In this document: in pieces, positions 1-7,414 of the stretch
Layout: each line of letters opens with the position of its first letter
Numbering within the stretch: the stretch's first letter is position 1
The notes under the pieces: model-generated
The model's input: the letters and a program-made list of their open reading frames with translations, nothing else
The model's database searches: none
What the model was told of the DNA's origin: nothing
From: Couchioplanes azureus
Lineage (GTDB): Bacteria > Actinomycetota > Actinomycetes > Mycobacteriales > Micromonosporaceae
Assembly: GCF_014648355.1 (NCBI RefSeq)
Contig: NZ_BMQY01000009.1
Location: forward strand, 124,001 to 188,000
Reading direction: 5' to 3'
Length of the DNA: 64,000 bases
Program-made: the position numbers and the translations under genes

Positions 1-127
1 GCCGCGGTGCTAGAAGCGGAGTGGCTACGCGAGCGGTACCCGAACGGTCTGCTCTGACCTTGACGCGCGCGGAACGTTCGCTCAGACATGATCGACAGCG
101 GTCGACAAGGTCGCTTATCGTGCCGGG

Positions 128-895
128 ATGGTCACGGAATGGCGAGATCGGATCACGCGGCTGGTCGACATGCTACGACGCTGGTCGGAGCAGCCGCACG
201 GGCAGCGCATCGCGGGACGGTCGATCCGGCGGCGGTGGGTGGTGTTGGTGCTCCTGCCGACCCTGCTCGTGTGCTGCGGCGGGTCCGTGGTCGCCGTGCC
301 GGTGGCGTGGGTGTGGCGGCTGACCGCCGAGGCGAGCCAAGGGGCGGTGTCGCCGGACGTCGCGGCGAGCCAGTACCTCCAGGCGCTCAGCTACGGCGAG
401 GACGAAGGCCTGATCACGGTGCTCGACGACGAGCGCGAGGAGGAGCTGCTCACCAGCTGGCGGGCCTACCGCAACGCGATGACGCGCAGCGAGGCGAGCC
501 GGTTGAGTTTCGGCACGCTGACGGTCGAGCCGATCCAGGAAGGCCGGGCCGCCGTGACGGTCGACGTGACCGCGGTCTGGTGGAGCTCCAGCGGCGGTGC
601 GTTGAGCCATCAGAGCGAGCCGCTGACGTGGCGTTTCGAGACCCGCGACACGGACGACAAGTGGCAAGTGGCCAACGTCGAAGCACCCGCATGGTGCGGT
701 AGGTACGTCGCCCGGTGCCCAGAAGAGGCGGCTAACACGCCCAACACCAGCAGCTCGCCGTCGAGCCCATCTCCGGCGCCCTCAGAGGACCTGGTGAAGC
801 ATCCGCGCTCAATGCTCAGGTGTGGGCCGAACGATCCGTTCCGGGCGCTGCACTCCTGCCCGCCGACCTCCCAGCCAGTGCCGAGCTCGTCCTGA
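128..895 (+). CDS. Membrane-anchored NTF2-like protein, function unknown
   Basis: 255 residues. A basic N-terminus (about 1-38) is followed by one membrane segment (about 39-62, with VVLVLLPTLLVCC). A roughly 120-residue extracytoplasmic domain has the alternating helix/strand look of NTF2/SnoaL-like folds, with paired Cys (AWCGRYVARC) near its end. The last 60 residues are Ser/Pro-rich and probably disordered. Membrane-anchored NTF2-like proteins of this build often sit in actinobacterial conjugation clusters, so a mating-channel accessory role is possible but unproven. It is the first gene of the window and is separated from the divergently placed GntR/GNAT pair. Confidence 0.55.
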   Translation: MVTEWRDRITRLVDMLRRWSEQPHGQRIAGRSIRRRWVVLVLLPTLLVCCGGSVVAVPVAWVWRLTAEASQGAVSPDVAASQYLQALSYGEDEGLITVLDDEREEELLTSWRAYRNAMTRSEASRLSFGTLTVEPIQEGRAAVTVDVTAVWWSSSGGALSHQSEPLTWRFETRDTDDKWQVANVEAPAWCGRYVARCPEEAANTPNTSSSPSSPSPAPSEDLVKHPRSMLRCGPNDPFRALHSCPPTSQPVPSSS

Positions 896-1095
896 CGAGG
901 CGCCCACCCGGACACAGCGATGCGCCTCGACACCGGCCGTTGTGCCAGGCTAAGCAGCGGCCCGTCCTACATAAGTGAAGCGTTACGTGGTGAAATCGAG
1001 CGCGGGAAGACGATAGATGGCGACCCGCATGGCGTGGAGTTTACGTACGGCTTGACGCCTGTCGCTCGTGGCTCGGCTGCTTGGGGCTACGACCC

Positions 1096-1623
1096 TCATG
1101 TTCGAGCCGCTCTCTTTCCAACGGGTCGCTGAAAAAGCGCACCTGATCCACGGTGTCGTAGGTTCACGACTCGTACGGCATCGAATCCCTGCCGCGCATA
1201 ATATGCGTGCAGCGGTTCGTTGGTTCGCCAGGCATCCAGTCGGAGCAATCTCTTGCCTCGGGTCGCAGCCAATTTGTCGGCCTCGTCTAGCAGCTTACCT
1301 CCGACATTGTTTCCAGACGCGGAGCGGGCGACGACCATCCGATGCACGTACAGAGCGTCGGATGGATCGTCGTCAGCAGCCCAGAACTCGGGATCGGCGA
1401 ACTCATCCACCGTCATCATGCCAACCTGTCGCCCCTCGATCTCGGCTACGTAGCACTCGCCTCGCTCGATCGACGGCAGGAGCTTAGTTCGGATCCTATC
1501 CGGAGTATTGGCTGCCCACTGGTTTGAGCCCTTTTTCGCAAGCCACGAGCGGGCTTCCTCGTAGAGCGCGACTAGCGCCTCCAGATCGCTAGTCACCGCT
1601 GGACGGATAGCAAGGTGTGTCAT
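1096..1623 (-). CDS. GNAT family N-acetyltransferase
   Basis: 175 residues with GNAT layout: N-terminal strand IRPAVTSDLEALVALYEEAR, a central substrate region, the beta4 strand LYVHRMVVARS, then a variant acetyl-CoA loop (SASGNNVGGKLL) and the C-terminal YYARQGFDAVRVV strand typical of the family. It would transfer an acetyl group from acetyl-CoA to an unidentified amine. Its start overlaps the stop of the GntR gene by 4 bp, so the two are translationally coupled and presumably repressed together. Cargo or regulatory-partner role on the element is inference. Confidence 0.8.
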   Translation of the reverse strand: MTHLAIRPAVTSDLEALVALYEEARSWLAKKGSNQWAANTPDRIRTKLLPSIERGECYVAEIEGRQVGMMTVDEFADPEFWAADDDPSDALYVHRMVVARSASGNNVGGKLLDEADKLAATRGKRLLRLDAWRTNEPLHAYYARQGFDAVRVVNLRHRGSGALFQRPVGKRAART

Positions 1624-2399
1624 TTCTTATTCGCGTCCATTCCGTCACGCTCGTAAACAATGACGTGGCGGTCCCCGGGCAGAATATTTACTACTACTCG
1701 AACAGGCGTGCCGTCAGGGCACAACCCCGTACATATATGGCAAGCTATGGGCGTTCCAGGAGCTAGCTCAAGGCGCCGGATCTCGTCCGGCGTTGGCATG
1801 CGCAAATAGATTTCATCTAGCGCGCGGACCTGTGGATAACCGCTTTCGGCTAGAACCTCGTTCGCCCCCCGGGCGATATCCACCGGCCGCATGATTTCAG
1901 TGTCTTGCACGAACTTGAGTGGGTAATAGCTATCGTTAGTATTGAACGGCTCACCGTCGAGGTACCGAATGCGACGACGGACGGCTGCTAGTTCACCCTC
2001 GGCTAGCTTGAGTCGTTTCTTGACGTCAGCCGGCGGGTCGACGATGGAAACCTCAATTCTCTGCTGGGGTTCCCTGCCATCCGCCGAATGGTCTGCCATG
2101 AAGCGGTCCATCTCTGGCGTCTTGGGCTGTGGCCGAAACTCCTGCTGAGGACGATAGAACAGGGGCCGTCGCTGGCGAACGAAGTAGCCGCGGGGCGCCT
2201 GCGGAACGATCAAGCCCTCGTTCACTAAGGCCGTCAGCGCCTGCCGGACGGTCGCTCGGGCGACGCCGTACTGGGTGGTCAAGTCCGCCTCGGTGGGGAG
2301 GCGAGCGTCTGGCTGGTACGTGCCGTCCGTGATCTTCGACCGCAGATCTTCTGCGATCTGCGCCCACACCGCCGCCTTACTTTGCCTGGTCACAGCCAC
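1620..2399 (-). CDS. GntR/UTRA-type repressor (KorSA-like)
   Basis: 259 residues from a GTG at 2399, chosen because AGGAGG (plus positions 2406-2411, complement) sits 6 bases upstream; the frame stays open to 2459. Residues about 8-75 form the GntR winged helix (LPTEADLTTQYGVARATVRQ). The rest is a UTRA effector domain with the usual VVRRR/DGEPF pattern. Such regulators (KorSA of pSAM2) repress excision and replication genes of AICEs. Repeats upstream at 2421-2525 are likely its operators. The cognate ligand cannot be told from sequence. Confidence 0.85.
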   Translation of the reverse strand: MAVTRQSKAAVWAQIAEDLRSKITDGTYQPDARLPTEADLTTQYGVARATVRQALTALVNEGLIVPQAPRGYFVRQRRPLFYRPQQEFRPQPKTPEMDRFMADHSADGREPQQRIEVSIVDPPADVKKRLKLAEGELAAVRRRIRYLDGEPFNTNDSYYPLKFVQDTEIMRPVDIARGANEVLAESGYPQVRALDEIYLRMPTPDEIRRLELAPGTPIACHICTGLCPDGTPVRVVVNILPGDRHVIVYERDGMDANKK

Positions 2400-2420
2400 G
2401 CCGCGCCTCCTCGCCGAACT

Positions 2421-2525
2421 CTGTCTAGACAGTTTAGGCAGAAGCCCTTGACATTGCATCGGTCAATCTGGCAGCTTCATCACACCAACATTGTCTAGTC
2501 AGTACAGACGGGCTAGTCGGTACAG
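2421..2525. promoter_or_regulatory. Operator-like repeats upstream of the GntR gene
   Basis: CTGTCTAGACAG (2421-2432) is a perfect 12-bp palindrome. Further out, CTAGTCAGTACAG (2495-2507) and CTAGTCGGTACAG (2513-2525) are 13-bp direct repeats with one mismatch, 18 bp apart; the first extends left as TTGTCTAG, sharing TGTCTAG with the palindrome. Position and symmetry fit autoregulation by the GntR protein and control of the rightward genes. This is inference from pattern only. Confidence 0.55.
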
Positions 2526-2916
2526 CCAGAACAGGGGCGCGAGCGAGGCGGCTTCGGCCGCGCCGGCCGTAGCTGCTCTGCCTGGTTGCTCGCTTCACGG
2601 GTCTTTGAGAAGTCGATAGTGACGTTGACTAGCTAGAACGTTGATCTAGCGAGGCGTGGACCGGGCTGTCCTCCGGTCTGGGAGCGTCGTCATACCGGCG
2701 AGTGAGTGCACCTCGCCGTGTGGCGGCCGGCGTGGGGTGGAACCTGCGTCGCTGCCTTGAGCCGTGGTTGAACCCACGGGGAGCGGGCGCCGGAGAAGGA
2801 CGGATGTCCACGTCGCATTTCTGCGGCCAGCTGCGCTGAGTGGCGTGACCTCAGCGCGCCGCCGCCCACTTTCTGATCTTCCTGCTGTCGATCGAGCTGT
2901 TGGAGGCGTGTTTGCC
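2526..2916. promoter_or_regulatory. Leader region with ACGTTGA-CTAGC repeats, no gene seen
   Basis: No convincing gene. ACGTTGACTAGC (2622-2633) and ACGTTGATCTAGC (2638-2650) are near-identical repeats 16 bp apart, both carrying the CTAG core also present in the operator repeats to the left. TTGACT and TTGATC within them could serve as -35 elements for the rightward small-gene operon that starts at 2917. Short reading frames here lack ribosome sites and family resemblance. Confidence 0.35.
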
Positions 2917-3090
2917 ATGGCTTCTCTCGCTTCGCTCGTACGCGTTTCCGCACGTCAGAGCGCCTGCTGGCGCGAGTGCAAGGGCTGCGCCGACCTGGCG
3001 CCTTTGGCGCCGGACGAGACCCACTGCCAGGGCTGCCGCGCCGGGCGCCGCCGGGTGAACACCCGTCGCCGGCTGCCGCGGGCCGCCTGA
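2917..3090 (+). CDS. Small CxxC zinc-ribbon-like protein
   Basis: 57 residues. ATG at 2917 has GGAGG (2902-2906) upstream. Two cysteine pairs, CKGC and CQGC, 15 residues apart suggest a small zinc ribbon; the C-terminus is Arg-rich (GRRRVNTRRRL), which could bind nucleic acid. First of the rightward run of element genes. No family name recognised; binding role is inference. Confidence 0.6.
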   Translation: MASLASLVRVSARQSACWRECKGCADLAPLAPDETHCQGCRAGRRRVNTRRRLPRAA

Positions 3091-3118
3091 TCCTTCCGGG
3101 AAGGACACCCGCTAACCC

Positions 3119-3553
3119 ATGAACGACTTCGACTTCTCCGCCGTGGAGCCGTCGGCCGCTGATCTGGCGGCGATCGAGTTCGAGGAACCGCTGATCAACG
3201 CCGAGATCGAAATGTTGAACGCCGAGATCGGCATCCTGTACGCCGCCGAGCGCGGCGGCCCGACTCCGTTGGACTGGCGTCGCCTGCGTCGCGCCAACCG
3301 GCGCGTCATCCGGGCCGCGCTCGACCTTGACGCCGTGGCCCGCGCCCCGCACGGCACCCGCCGAAACACCCTGTACGGCGCGGCGCGAGGCGTGGCCCGG
3401 ATGGTCGCCGCCGGATCCCTCACCCCCGCCGACGCCTACCAAGCGCTCTACGACGCGGGCGTCCGCGCCCAGCAGACCCACCGCGACATCCATGCCGCCA
3501 TCCTCGGCGGGTTCCGCGCGGAATCCGTTGTCCCGCCAGGGATTGCGGCGTGA
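3119..3553 (+). CDS. DUF6284-like protein with RepPP-like helical tail
   Basis: 144 residues. The first 45 are acidic and helical (PSAADLAAIEFEEPLI), as in DUF6284-type proteins common in actinobacterial mobile elements. The C-terminal part, from RRNTLYGAARGVARMVAAG through AAILGGFRAE, matches the helical tail of the prim-pol protein encoded at 15806 (RNNALYIAALSLGQLAAGG ... IRSGLLAGAR), with the same spacing of the AG-LT-A-x-x-Y-x-AL block. It has no polymerase motifs. A role as partner or regulator of replication through the shared helical unit is possible. Overlaps the next gene by 4 bp. Confidence 0.65.
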   Translation: MNDFDFSAVEPSAADLAAIEFEEPLINAEIEMLNAEIGILYAAERGGPTPLDWRRLRRANRRVIRAALDLDAVARAPHGTRRNTLYGAARGVARMVAAGSLTPADAYQALYDAGVRAQQTHRDIHAAILGGFRAESVVPPGIAA

Positions 3554-3753
3554 GCACCCGCCGCCACCGCTGGCAACACCGCGATGCCTACAACGCCCAT
3601 TGCGAGAACTGCGGCACGTGCGCACAGAAGCGGCCCTCGCCGTACGGCCGTCGCTGGTTCACCGAGTGGCGACTACCCGACGGCAGCTACCGCGACAACT
3701 ACCACGGCGAGCGCACACCGCCGTGTGAACCCAGGATCGGAGAACCGGCATGA
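3550..3753 (+). CDS. Hypothetical small protein with CxxC pair
   Basis: 67 residues from a GTG that overlaps the upstream stop (GTGA). Basic and aromatic-rich (RRHRWQHRDAYN); CENCGTC gives one metal-binding-like pair, with a single further Cys near the end. Family not recognised. Tight coupling on both sides shows it is part of the early operon. Confidence 0.5.
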   Translation: MSTRRHRWQHRDAYNAHCENCGTCAQKRPSPYGRRWFTEWRLPDGSYRDNYHGERTPPCEPRIGEPA

Positions 3754-3839
3754 CACAACCACACCGGATCATCGAGGGAATCGCCATCCTCGACCGGCTC
3801 CACGCCACCCGCCTCAACAAGCCGCAGGCGGTGGCCTGA
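3750..3839 (+). CDS. 29-residue coupled ORF
   Basis: The ATG overlaps the stop of the gene before it (ATGA at 3750) and its own stop overlaps the next ATG (TGATG at 3837-3841). The peptide reads MTQPHRIIEGIAILDRLHAT and then ten further residues. No known family. The unbroken chain of overlapping start/stop junctions is the main evidence that it is translated; it may mainly pass ribosomes on to the membrane-protein gene downstream. Confidence 0.45.
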   Translation: MTQPHRIIEGIAILDRLHATRLNKPQAVA

Positions 3840-3991
3840 TGAACCTGCGCAAGCTCGCCGGTCTGGCCGTGGGCGCGTTCGCCGTGTTCTACGCGATCAC
3901 GAACCCGGCCGATGCCGCCGACTTCATCCGCACCGTCGCGTCAGGAATTGGCGCGTTCGCGTCCGCCCTCGCCGACGGAGGGGGCCGATGA
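3839..3991 (+). CDS. Small single-pass membrane protein
   Basis: 50 residues. Starts MNLRKLAGLAVGAFAVFYAI, a short basic head and a hydrophobic helix, then a second weakly hydrophobic stretch (TVASGIGAFASALA). ATG overlaps the preceding stop, and the gene overlaps the next by 4 bp. Position directly before the DUF2637 protein suggests a membrane partner in plasmid spread. No named family recognised. Confidence 0.55.
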   Translation: MNLRKLAGLAVGAFAVFYAITNPADAADFIRTVASGIGAFASALADGGGR

Positions 3992-5091
3992 CCGCCGCCA
4001 CGATGCCCCGCACCGCCCGCCCCGCCCGGACGGCGCGTAGCGCGTACCCGGCCGCCGTGGACGACCTGATCCCGCTGGCCCGCGACTACGCCACCGAGCT
4101 GCGCACCATCCCGACCCGCAACCAGCTCATGAAGCGGTTCCGGATCGGCGCGCCAAAGGCCAAGACCCTGCTCGCCGCCCTGGCACCCACACCCGCCGAG
4201 ACCGAAACAGCACCGCTGCACCCGAACCTCGTTGTGGAGGACGAAGCGGCCACGATCGTCGCCCCGCCGCCGACTGGGACGGCTCCCGACGTGCCCGGCG
4301 GCGACCACGGAGCCGAGGCACCGTTGATCGGCACGGACACCCGCGGCCCCGAGCTGGCCGAGTTCGCCGCGCTGTTCCGGCCTGGCTGCGACACCGGTGC
4401 CGGCCCGTCGGACGATGACGCACCGACCGACGAACCGGCCCGCAGCGATACCCGAACGGCGCAGCGCACCCGGGCGGCCCGCTACGGCATGGGCGTACTG
4501 CTCACGGTCGTCGGGGTGCTGCTGGCCGGGGTGATCGTCGCCCCGATCGCCTTGTCGAGTCAGGACATCATCGCCTGGGCCGACAGCCCGACCGGGCTCG
4601 GCCTGGCCGGGCCGTGGCCGTGGGTCACGTTCTTCGCGCTGGACGCCGCCGCCGCGGTGTGTGTCGGTCTGGTCGTCTACTGCGCCTGGCGCGGTGAGAG
4701 CGCGGGGGTGTTCGCCTGGCTGGTGTGGGCGTTCGCCGGCATGAGTGCGTACGCGAACTACTCACACAGCTCCGGTAGTACGGCCCGCGATGCGGTGTGG
4801 TTCTTCCCCGCCATGAGTCTGGCCGGGCCGTTCCTGCTGGAAATCCTGGTGCGGCGGGTGCGGCGCTGGGTGCAGGAAGGCACCGGCCGGCGCACCCGGC
4901 ACCACGTGTCGTTCGGCCTGCCCCGCTGGATTCCCGGCGTCGGCGCACTGCGCGAGACCTACGGCGCGTGGCGGCTGGCCCGCCTCGACGGCATCAACGA
5001 CGCCGACCACGCCGTACGCGAGTACCGGCGGCTATGCCCGGACGGCTCCATCCGGGTCCTGTCCGCCCTGCGCGCCAGAGACCAGCACTGA
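3988..5091 (+). CDS. DUF2637 (Spd-like) membrane protein
   Basis: 367 residues. Residues about 20-70 form a helical, possibly DNA-binding segment (RNQLMKRFRIGAPKAKTLLA looks like a winged-helix or HTH unit). A disordered acidic linker to about 160 precedes four membrane helices (GVLLTVVGVLLAGVIVAPIA; VTFFALDAAAAVCVGLVVY; AWLVWAFAGMSAYANYS; FFPAMSLAGPFLLEILV). The four-helix block with the SAYANYSHSS turn is the DUF2637 pattern of Streptomyces plasmid and AICE spread proteins, which assist intramycelial plasmid distribution together with TraB. The specific role here is inferred from family and context. Confidence 0.78.
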   Translation: MTAATMPRTARPARTARSAYPAAVDDLIPLARDYATELRTIPTRNQLMKRFRIGAPKAKTLLAALAPTPAETETAPLHPNLVVEDEAATIVAPPPTGTAPDVPGGDHGAEAPLIGTDTRGPELAEFAALFRPGCDTGAGPSDDDAPTDEPARSDTRTAQRTRAARYGMGVLLTVVGVLLAGVIVAPIALSSQDIIAWADSPTGLGLAGPWPWVTFFALDAAAAVCVGLVVYCAWRGESAGVFAWLVWAFAGMSAYANYSHSSGSTARDAVWFFPAMSLAGPFLLEILVRRVRRWVQEGTGRRTRHHVSFGLPRWIPGVGALRETYGAWRLARLDGINDADHAVREYRRLCPDGSIRVLSALRARDQH

Positions 5092-5097
5092 ATTCGC

Positions 5098-5142
5098 CCG
5101 GCGACACAGCCCACAGCCTGCAAGCACGTGCTGTGCCGCCGG
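5098..5142 (+). terminator. GC-rich hairpin after the Spd-like gene
   Basis: CCGGCGACACAGC (5098-5110) pairs with GCTGTGCCGCCGG (5130-5142), 13 bp with one mismatch and a 19-base loop. No T-run follows. It sits between the DUF2637 stop and the next ribosome site; probable factor-assisted terminator or attenuator. Confidence 0.5.
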
Positions 5143-5183
5143 TCCTCTCCGCCAGTCACGAAGACCTTTGGGAGGTCACCAGT

Positions 5184-5345
5184 ATGGCAAGCAACCTGTT
5201 CGGCCCGGGCGCCCGCCCCGAGCGCAGCGCCCACGACGTCAAGGCAGCCCAGGACGCAGCGCACGCCGCCGACGCCCATCGCATCCGTACCGGCGCGGCG
5301 GCCGGGCGTGACCGCCGCTCGATCGGCAAGAGCGGGGGCCGCTGA
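5184..5345 (+). CDS. Hypothetical small basic protein
   Basis: 53 residues. ATG at 5184 follows GGGAGG. Opens MASNLFGPGARPERSAHDVK, then Ala/His-rich helix and a basic end (GRDRRSIGKSGGR). Conserved-looking start but no named family. It begins a three-gene set of short basic proteins (5184-5664), with 2-bp spacing to the next gene. Confidence 0.55.
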   Translation: MASNLFGPGARPERSAHDVKAAQDAAHAADAHRIRTGAAAGRDRRSIGKSGGR

Positions 5346-5347
5346 CC

Positions 5348-5515
5348 ATGGCGTTGACGAAGAAGACCCATGGCCACGCCTTCGACAAGAAGGGCCGTCT
5401 GGTCATCACGGACGAAACGTTCAACCCGCGCAAGGGCTCCCTGGACTTCGAGGGCACGACCAAGCGCCGCTTCGGTCTGGGTGACTCGATCCGCACTTTC
5501 ATGGCCGGCCGGTGA
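5348..5515 (+). CDS. Hypothetical small basic protein
   Basis: 55 residues, rich in Lys and Arg (MALTKKTHGHAFDKKGRLVI ... TTKRRFGLGDSIRTFMAGR). No membrane segment and no Cys. Its stop overlaps the next start (TGATG). No family recognised. Charge suggests nucleic-acid contact; that is inference. Confidence 0.55.
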   Translation: MALTKKTHGHAFDKKGRLVITDETFNPRKGSLDFEGTTKRRFGLGDSIRTFMAGR

Positions 5516-5664
5516 TGCGCCGCCGCCCGCGCGACCCGGCCGCAGCCCGTCTGCTGGCCACGGTCGCCTCCGAGTCTCGCCCGTACACCGACCCCGCCGC
5601 GAGCTACCCCCGCGCCCGCGCCTACCAGCGCATCCGCGCGCAGGTCTCCACGCCGGGCCGCTGA
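5515..5664 (+). CDS. Hypothetical Arg-rich peptide
   Basis: 49 residues (MRRRPRDPAAARLLATVASE, then a Tyr/Arg/Ala stretch). Start overlaps the previous stop, implying coupled translation. Strongly basic and Ala-rich, which is also what random high-GC sequence gives, so existence as a functional protein is only moderately supported. Confidence 0.45.
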   Translation: MRRRPRDPAAARLLATVASESRPYTDPAASYPRARAYQRIRAQVSTPGR

Positions 5665-5670
5665 CGACCT

Positions 5671-5707
5671 CCGCACGGGACCGGCAGCAAACGCCGGTCC
5701 CGTGCGG
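5671..5707 (+). terminator. Perfect 15-bp hairpin
   Basis: CCGCACGGGACCGGC (5671-5685), loop AGCAAAC, then its exact complement (5693-5707). Beyond a T/T mismatch the stem continues GACC/GGTC (5666-5669, 5709-5712), so about 19 pairs in all. No T-run. Lies 6 bases after one gene's stop and 37 before the next ATG. Likely terminator; a single-strand-origin role is an alternative. Confidence 0.6.
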
Positions 5708-5744
5708 TGGTCGCCAGATCGGCGCCCAGGAAGGAGACCCCCTC

Positions 5745-5903
5745 ATGGCCAGCAAGCAGACCTGCAGCACCTGCCGGGGCACCGCCAAGTGCCGTACCTG
5801 CAACGGCTCCGGCAAGTGGTGGTTCGCCGGCAAGTACGTGGCCTGTTCCGGCTGCTCCGGCACCCGGCTGTGCGCCGCCTGCGGCGGGCGAGGACGCCAC
5901 TGA
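5745..5903 (+). CDS. Mini protein with DnaJ-type zinc-finger repeats
   Basis: 52 residues. AAGGAG at 5731-5736 sets the ATG at 5745. It consists almost wholly of CxxC units: CSTC-RG, CRTC-NGSG, CSGC-SG, CAAC-GGRG, matching the CxxCxGxG zinc-finger repeats of DnaJ co-chaperones, with a KWWFAGKYVA strand between pairs. Two zinc sites would be expected. It has no J domain, so it is not a full DnaJ. Stand-alone fingers of this kind occur in actinobacterial mobile elements; the partner is unknown. Stop overlaps the NUDIX start. Confidence 0.7.
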   Translation: MASKQTCSTCRGTAKCRTCNGSGKWWFAGKYVACSGCSGTRLCAACGGRGRH

Positions 5904-6805
5904 TGGACGTGAACCCGCACACCACCGGCAGTACCGACGTGACGGAGAGACCCGCCATGGATGGCCCCGACAAGACCCACCGCGCCTACCACACCCTGCG
6001 CGCCGACCTGCTCGAGCTGCACGGCTGGGCCGAAAGCGCGCTCAACACCGACCACGACCGGCAATGCATCGCCGAGCACCTGACCCGCACTCTGTGGGCG
6101 CTGCTGACCGACGTGACCCCGCCGATCCCACCGTTCCCCACCGAGGCCCGCACCTACACCCACCCCGACGTGCTCACCATCGGCGTACGCGACGGCTGGG
6201 CCGACCCGGAAACCGACCCCCGGCGCATCGACTGGACCGCCCGGCAGGCCGCCGCCGCGATCCCGTTCGAAGTCATCAACGGACGACCGGTCAACCCGTG
6301 CGAGAGCACCGGCATCCGCCACGGCCGCAACCAGCTCGGGCATTGGGGCGAGGCCCTGGCCGCCGACGCCATGGTGACCGCCACCGACGGCACCGGCGCC
6401 CGCTGGCTACTCATGGTCGAACGCAGCGACGGCCACGGATGGGCACTGCCAGGCGGCTTCGTAGAGCCGGACGAGGACCCGGAAGACGCCGCCGTGCGGG
6501 AGCTGTCCGAGGAGACCTGCATTCTCCTGCCGGACATCGCCGACTCGCAGGTCGATGCACCCCGCTACGTGCCCGACCCGCGCGCCAGCGACGAGGCATG
6601 GATGGTCACCGTCCTGACCCGCATCGACCTCGGCACCTACCCGTCCCCGGCCGACTTCCCGCCGGTACACGGCAGCGACGACGCCGCCCGCGCCGCGTGG
6701 CTGCCCGCCCACGACTACCGCACCCTCACGCGCTGCCTGGCCGGCCTCGGTGCCGAGGTGTTCCCCGCCCACCGCCAGATGCTCGCCGACGCCCTCGCCC
6801 GCTAG
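5903..6805 (+). CDS. NUDIX hydrolase with N-terminal extension
   Basis: 300 residues, about twice a minimal NUDIX protein. The NUDIX box runs from GGFVEPDED to RELSEET and fits GX5EX7REUXEE, followed by a hydrophobic residue, at about residues 192-215. The first 140 residues are helical and of unknown role, ending with the conserved-looking RHGRNQLGHWGE. It would cleave a nucleoside diphosphate linked to another moiety with Mg2+. NUDIX genes are a frequent AICE component; proposed links to nucleotide signalling in mating are unproven. ATG overlaps the previous stop (TGATG). Confidence 0.85.
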   Translation: MDVNPHTTGSTDVTERPAMDGPDKTHRAYHTLRADLLELHGWAESALNTDHDRQCIAEHLTRTLWALLTDVTPPIPPFPTEARTYTHPDVLTIGVRDGWADPETDPRRIDWTARQAAAAIPFEVINGRPVNPCESTGIRHGRNQLGHWGEALAADAMVTATDGTGARWLLMVERSDGHGWALPGGFVEPDEDPEDAAVRELSEETCILLPDIADSQVDAPRYVPDPRASDEAWMVTVLTRIDLGTYPSPADFPPVHGSDDAARAAWLPAHDYRTLTRCLAGLGAEVFPAHRQMLADALAR

Positions 6806-6836
6806 CCCCGCCGCCCCACCGGAAGAGGTGCACCCG

Positions 6837-7109
6837 ATGAACCTCAAGCCTCTGGCCTTGATCGCCGCCGCTGTCGTGCTGGTCCTGCCGGTCCTGTCCG
6901 GGTGCCGGGCGCAGCCCGGCTCGTCCGGCGCGACCGGTGTCGTGATCGACCACCACCGGTGGAAGTGCTCGGTGCGCAACGTCGACAAGTGCCGCCGGCA
7001 CTCCATCACCATCCGCGAAACCAGCGGCAAGACCGACAAGGGATGGGTGTCGCGCGAGGTCTTCGACGCCTGCCAGATCGGCGACCCCTGGCCCGCCTGC
7101 AAGCCCTGA
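6837..7109 (+). CDS. Putative lipoprotein
   Basis: 90 residues. MNLKPLALIAAAVVLVLPVL then SGC: a lipoprotein signal with lipobox LSGC, cleaved before Cys23. The mature part has four more Cys (KCSV, KCRR, ACQI, ACKP), probably two disulfides, and a W-V-S-R-E turn. GGAAGAGG precedes the ATG. Likely surface-exposed; a mating-surface or exclusion role is only a guess from context. Confidence 0.65.
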   Translation: MNLKPLALIAAAVVLVLPVLSGCRAQPGSSGATGVVIDHHRWKCSVRNVDKCRRHSITIRETSGKTDKGWVSREVFDACQIGDPWPACKP

Positions 7110-7138
7110 ACCCCGACCCCGAAGGAGCACGAACCGTC

Positions 7139-7315
7139 ATGGCCAAGCACCGACTCACCGACGAACGTGCCCTCGCCGAGCGCACGGTCGCCGACCTCGA
7201 CCGGCTCTGCAAGGACTGCGGCATCGACAAACAGATCCGCGCGCTGATGACCCCCAAACAGCGCGCCGACCTGGACCGCACGCTGCGCGACCACGCGCGC
7301 CACACCCGCCGCTAG
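7139..7315 (+). CDS. Hypothetical small helical protein
   Basis: 58 residues, highly charged and helical (MAKHRLTDERALAERTVADL), with CKDC in the middle and a basic tail (RDHARHTRR). AAGGAG lies upstream of the ATG. No family recognised. Confidence 0.55.
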   Translation: MAKHRLTDERALAERTVADLDRLCKDCGIDKQIRALMTPKQRADLDRTLRDHARHTRR

Positions 7316-7321
7316 CTGCGC

Positions 7322-7366
7322 CCGGCGGCACGGCCCCAACCGCCAAGTCAAGAGCCGTGCCGCCGG
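7322..7366 (+). terminator. Perfect 13-bp GC-rich hairpin
   Basis: CCGGCGGCACGGC (7322-7334) pairs exactly with GCCGTGCCGCCGG (7354-7366) across a 19-base loop. Placed 7 bases behind one gene and 48 before the next ATG. No T-run. The same GGCGGCAC/GTGCCGCC theme occurs in the hairpin at 5098-5142. Confidence 0.55.
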
Positions 7367-7414
7367 TCTCCACCCCGGTAAGCCCATCGCTTCAGACCTA
7401 CGGGAGAGACCCTG

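Noticed and set aside
920..1132. 70-residue plus-strand frame near the left end
   Set aside because: Overlaps the end of the GNAT gene on the other strand and shows no features of a protein.
2400..2460. GntR start at 2459
   Set aside because: The frame is open, but the extra 20 residues cross the palindromic operator at 2421-2432, and the GTG at 2399 has a perfect ribosome site.
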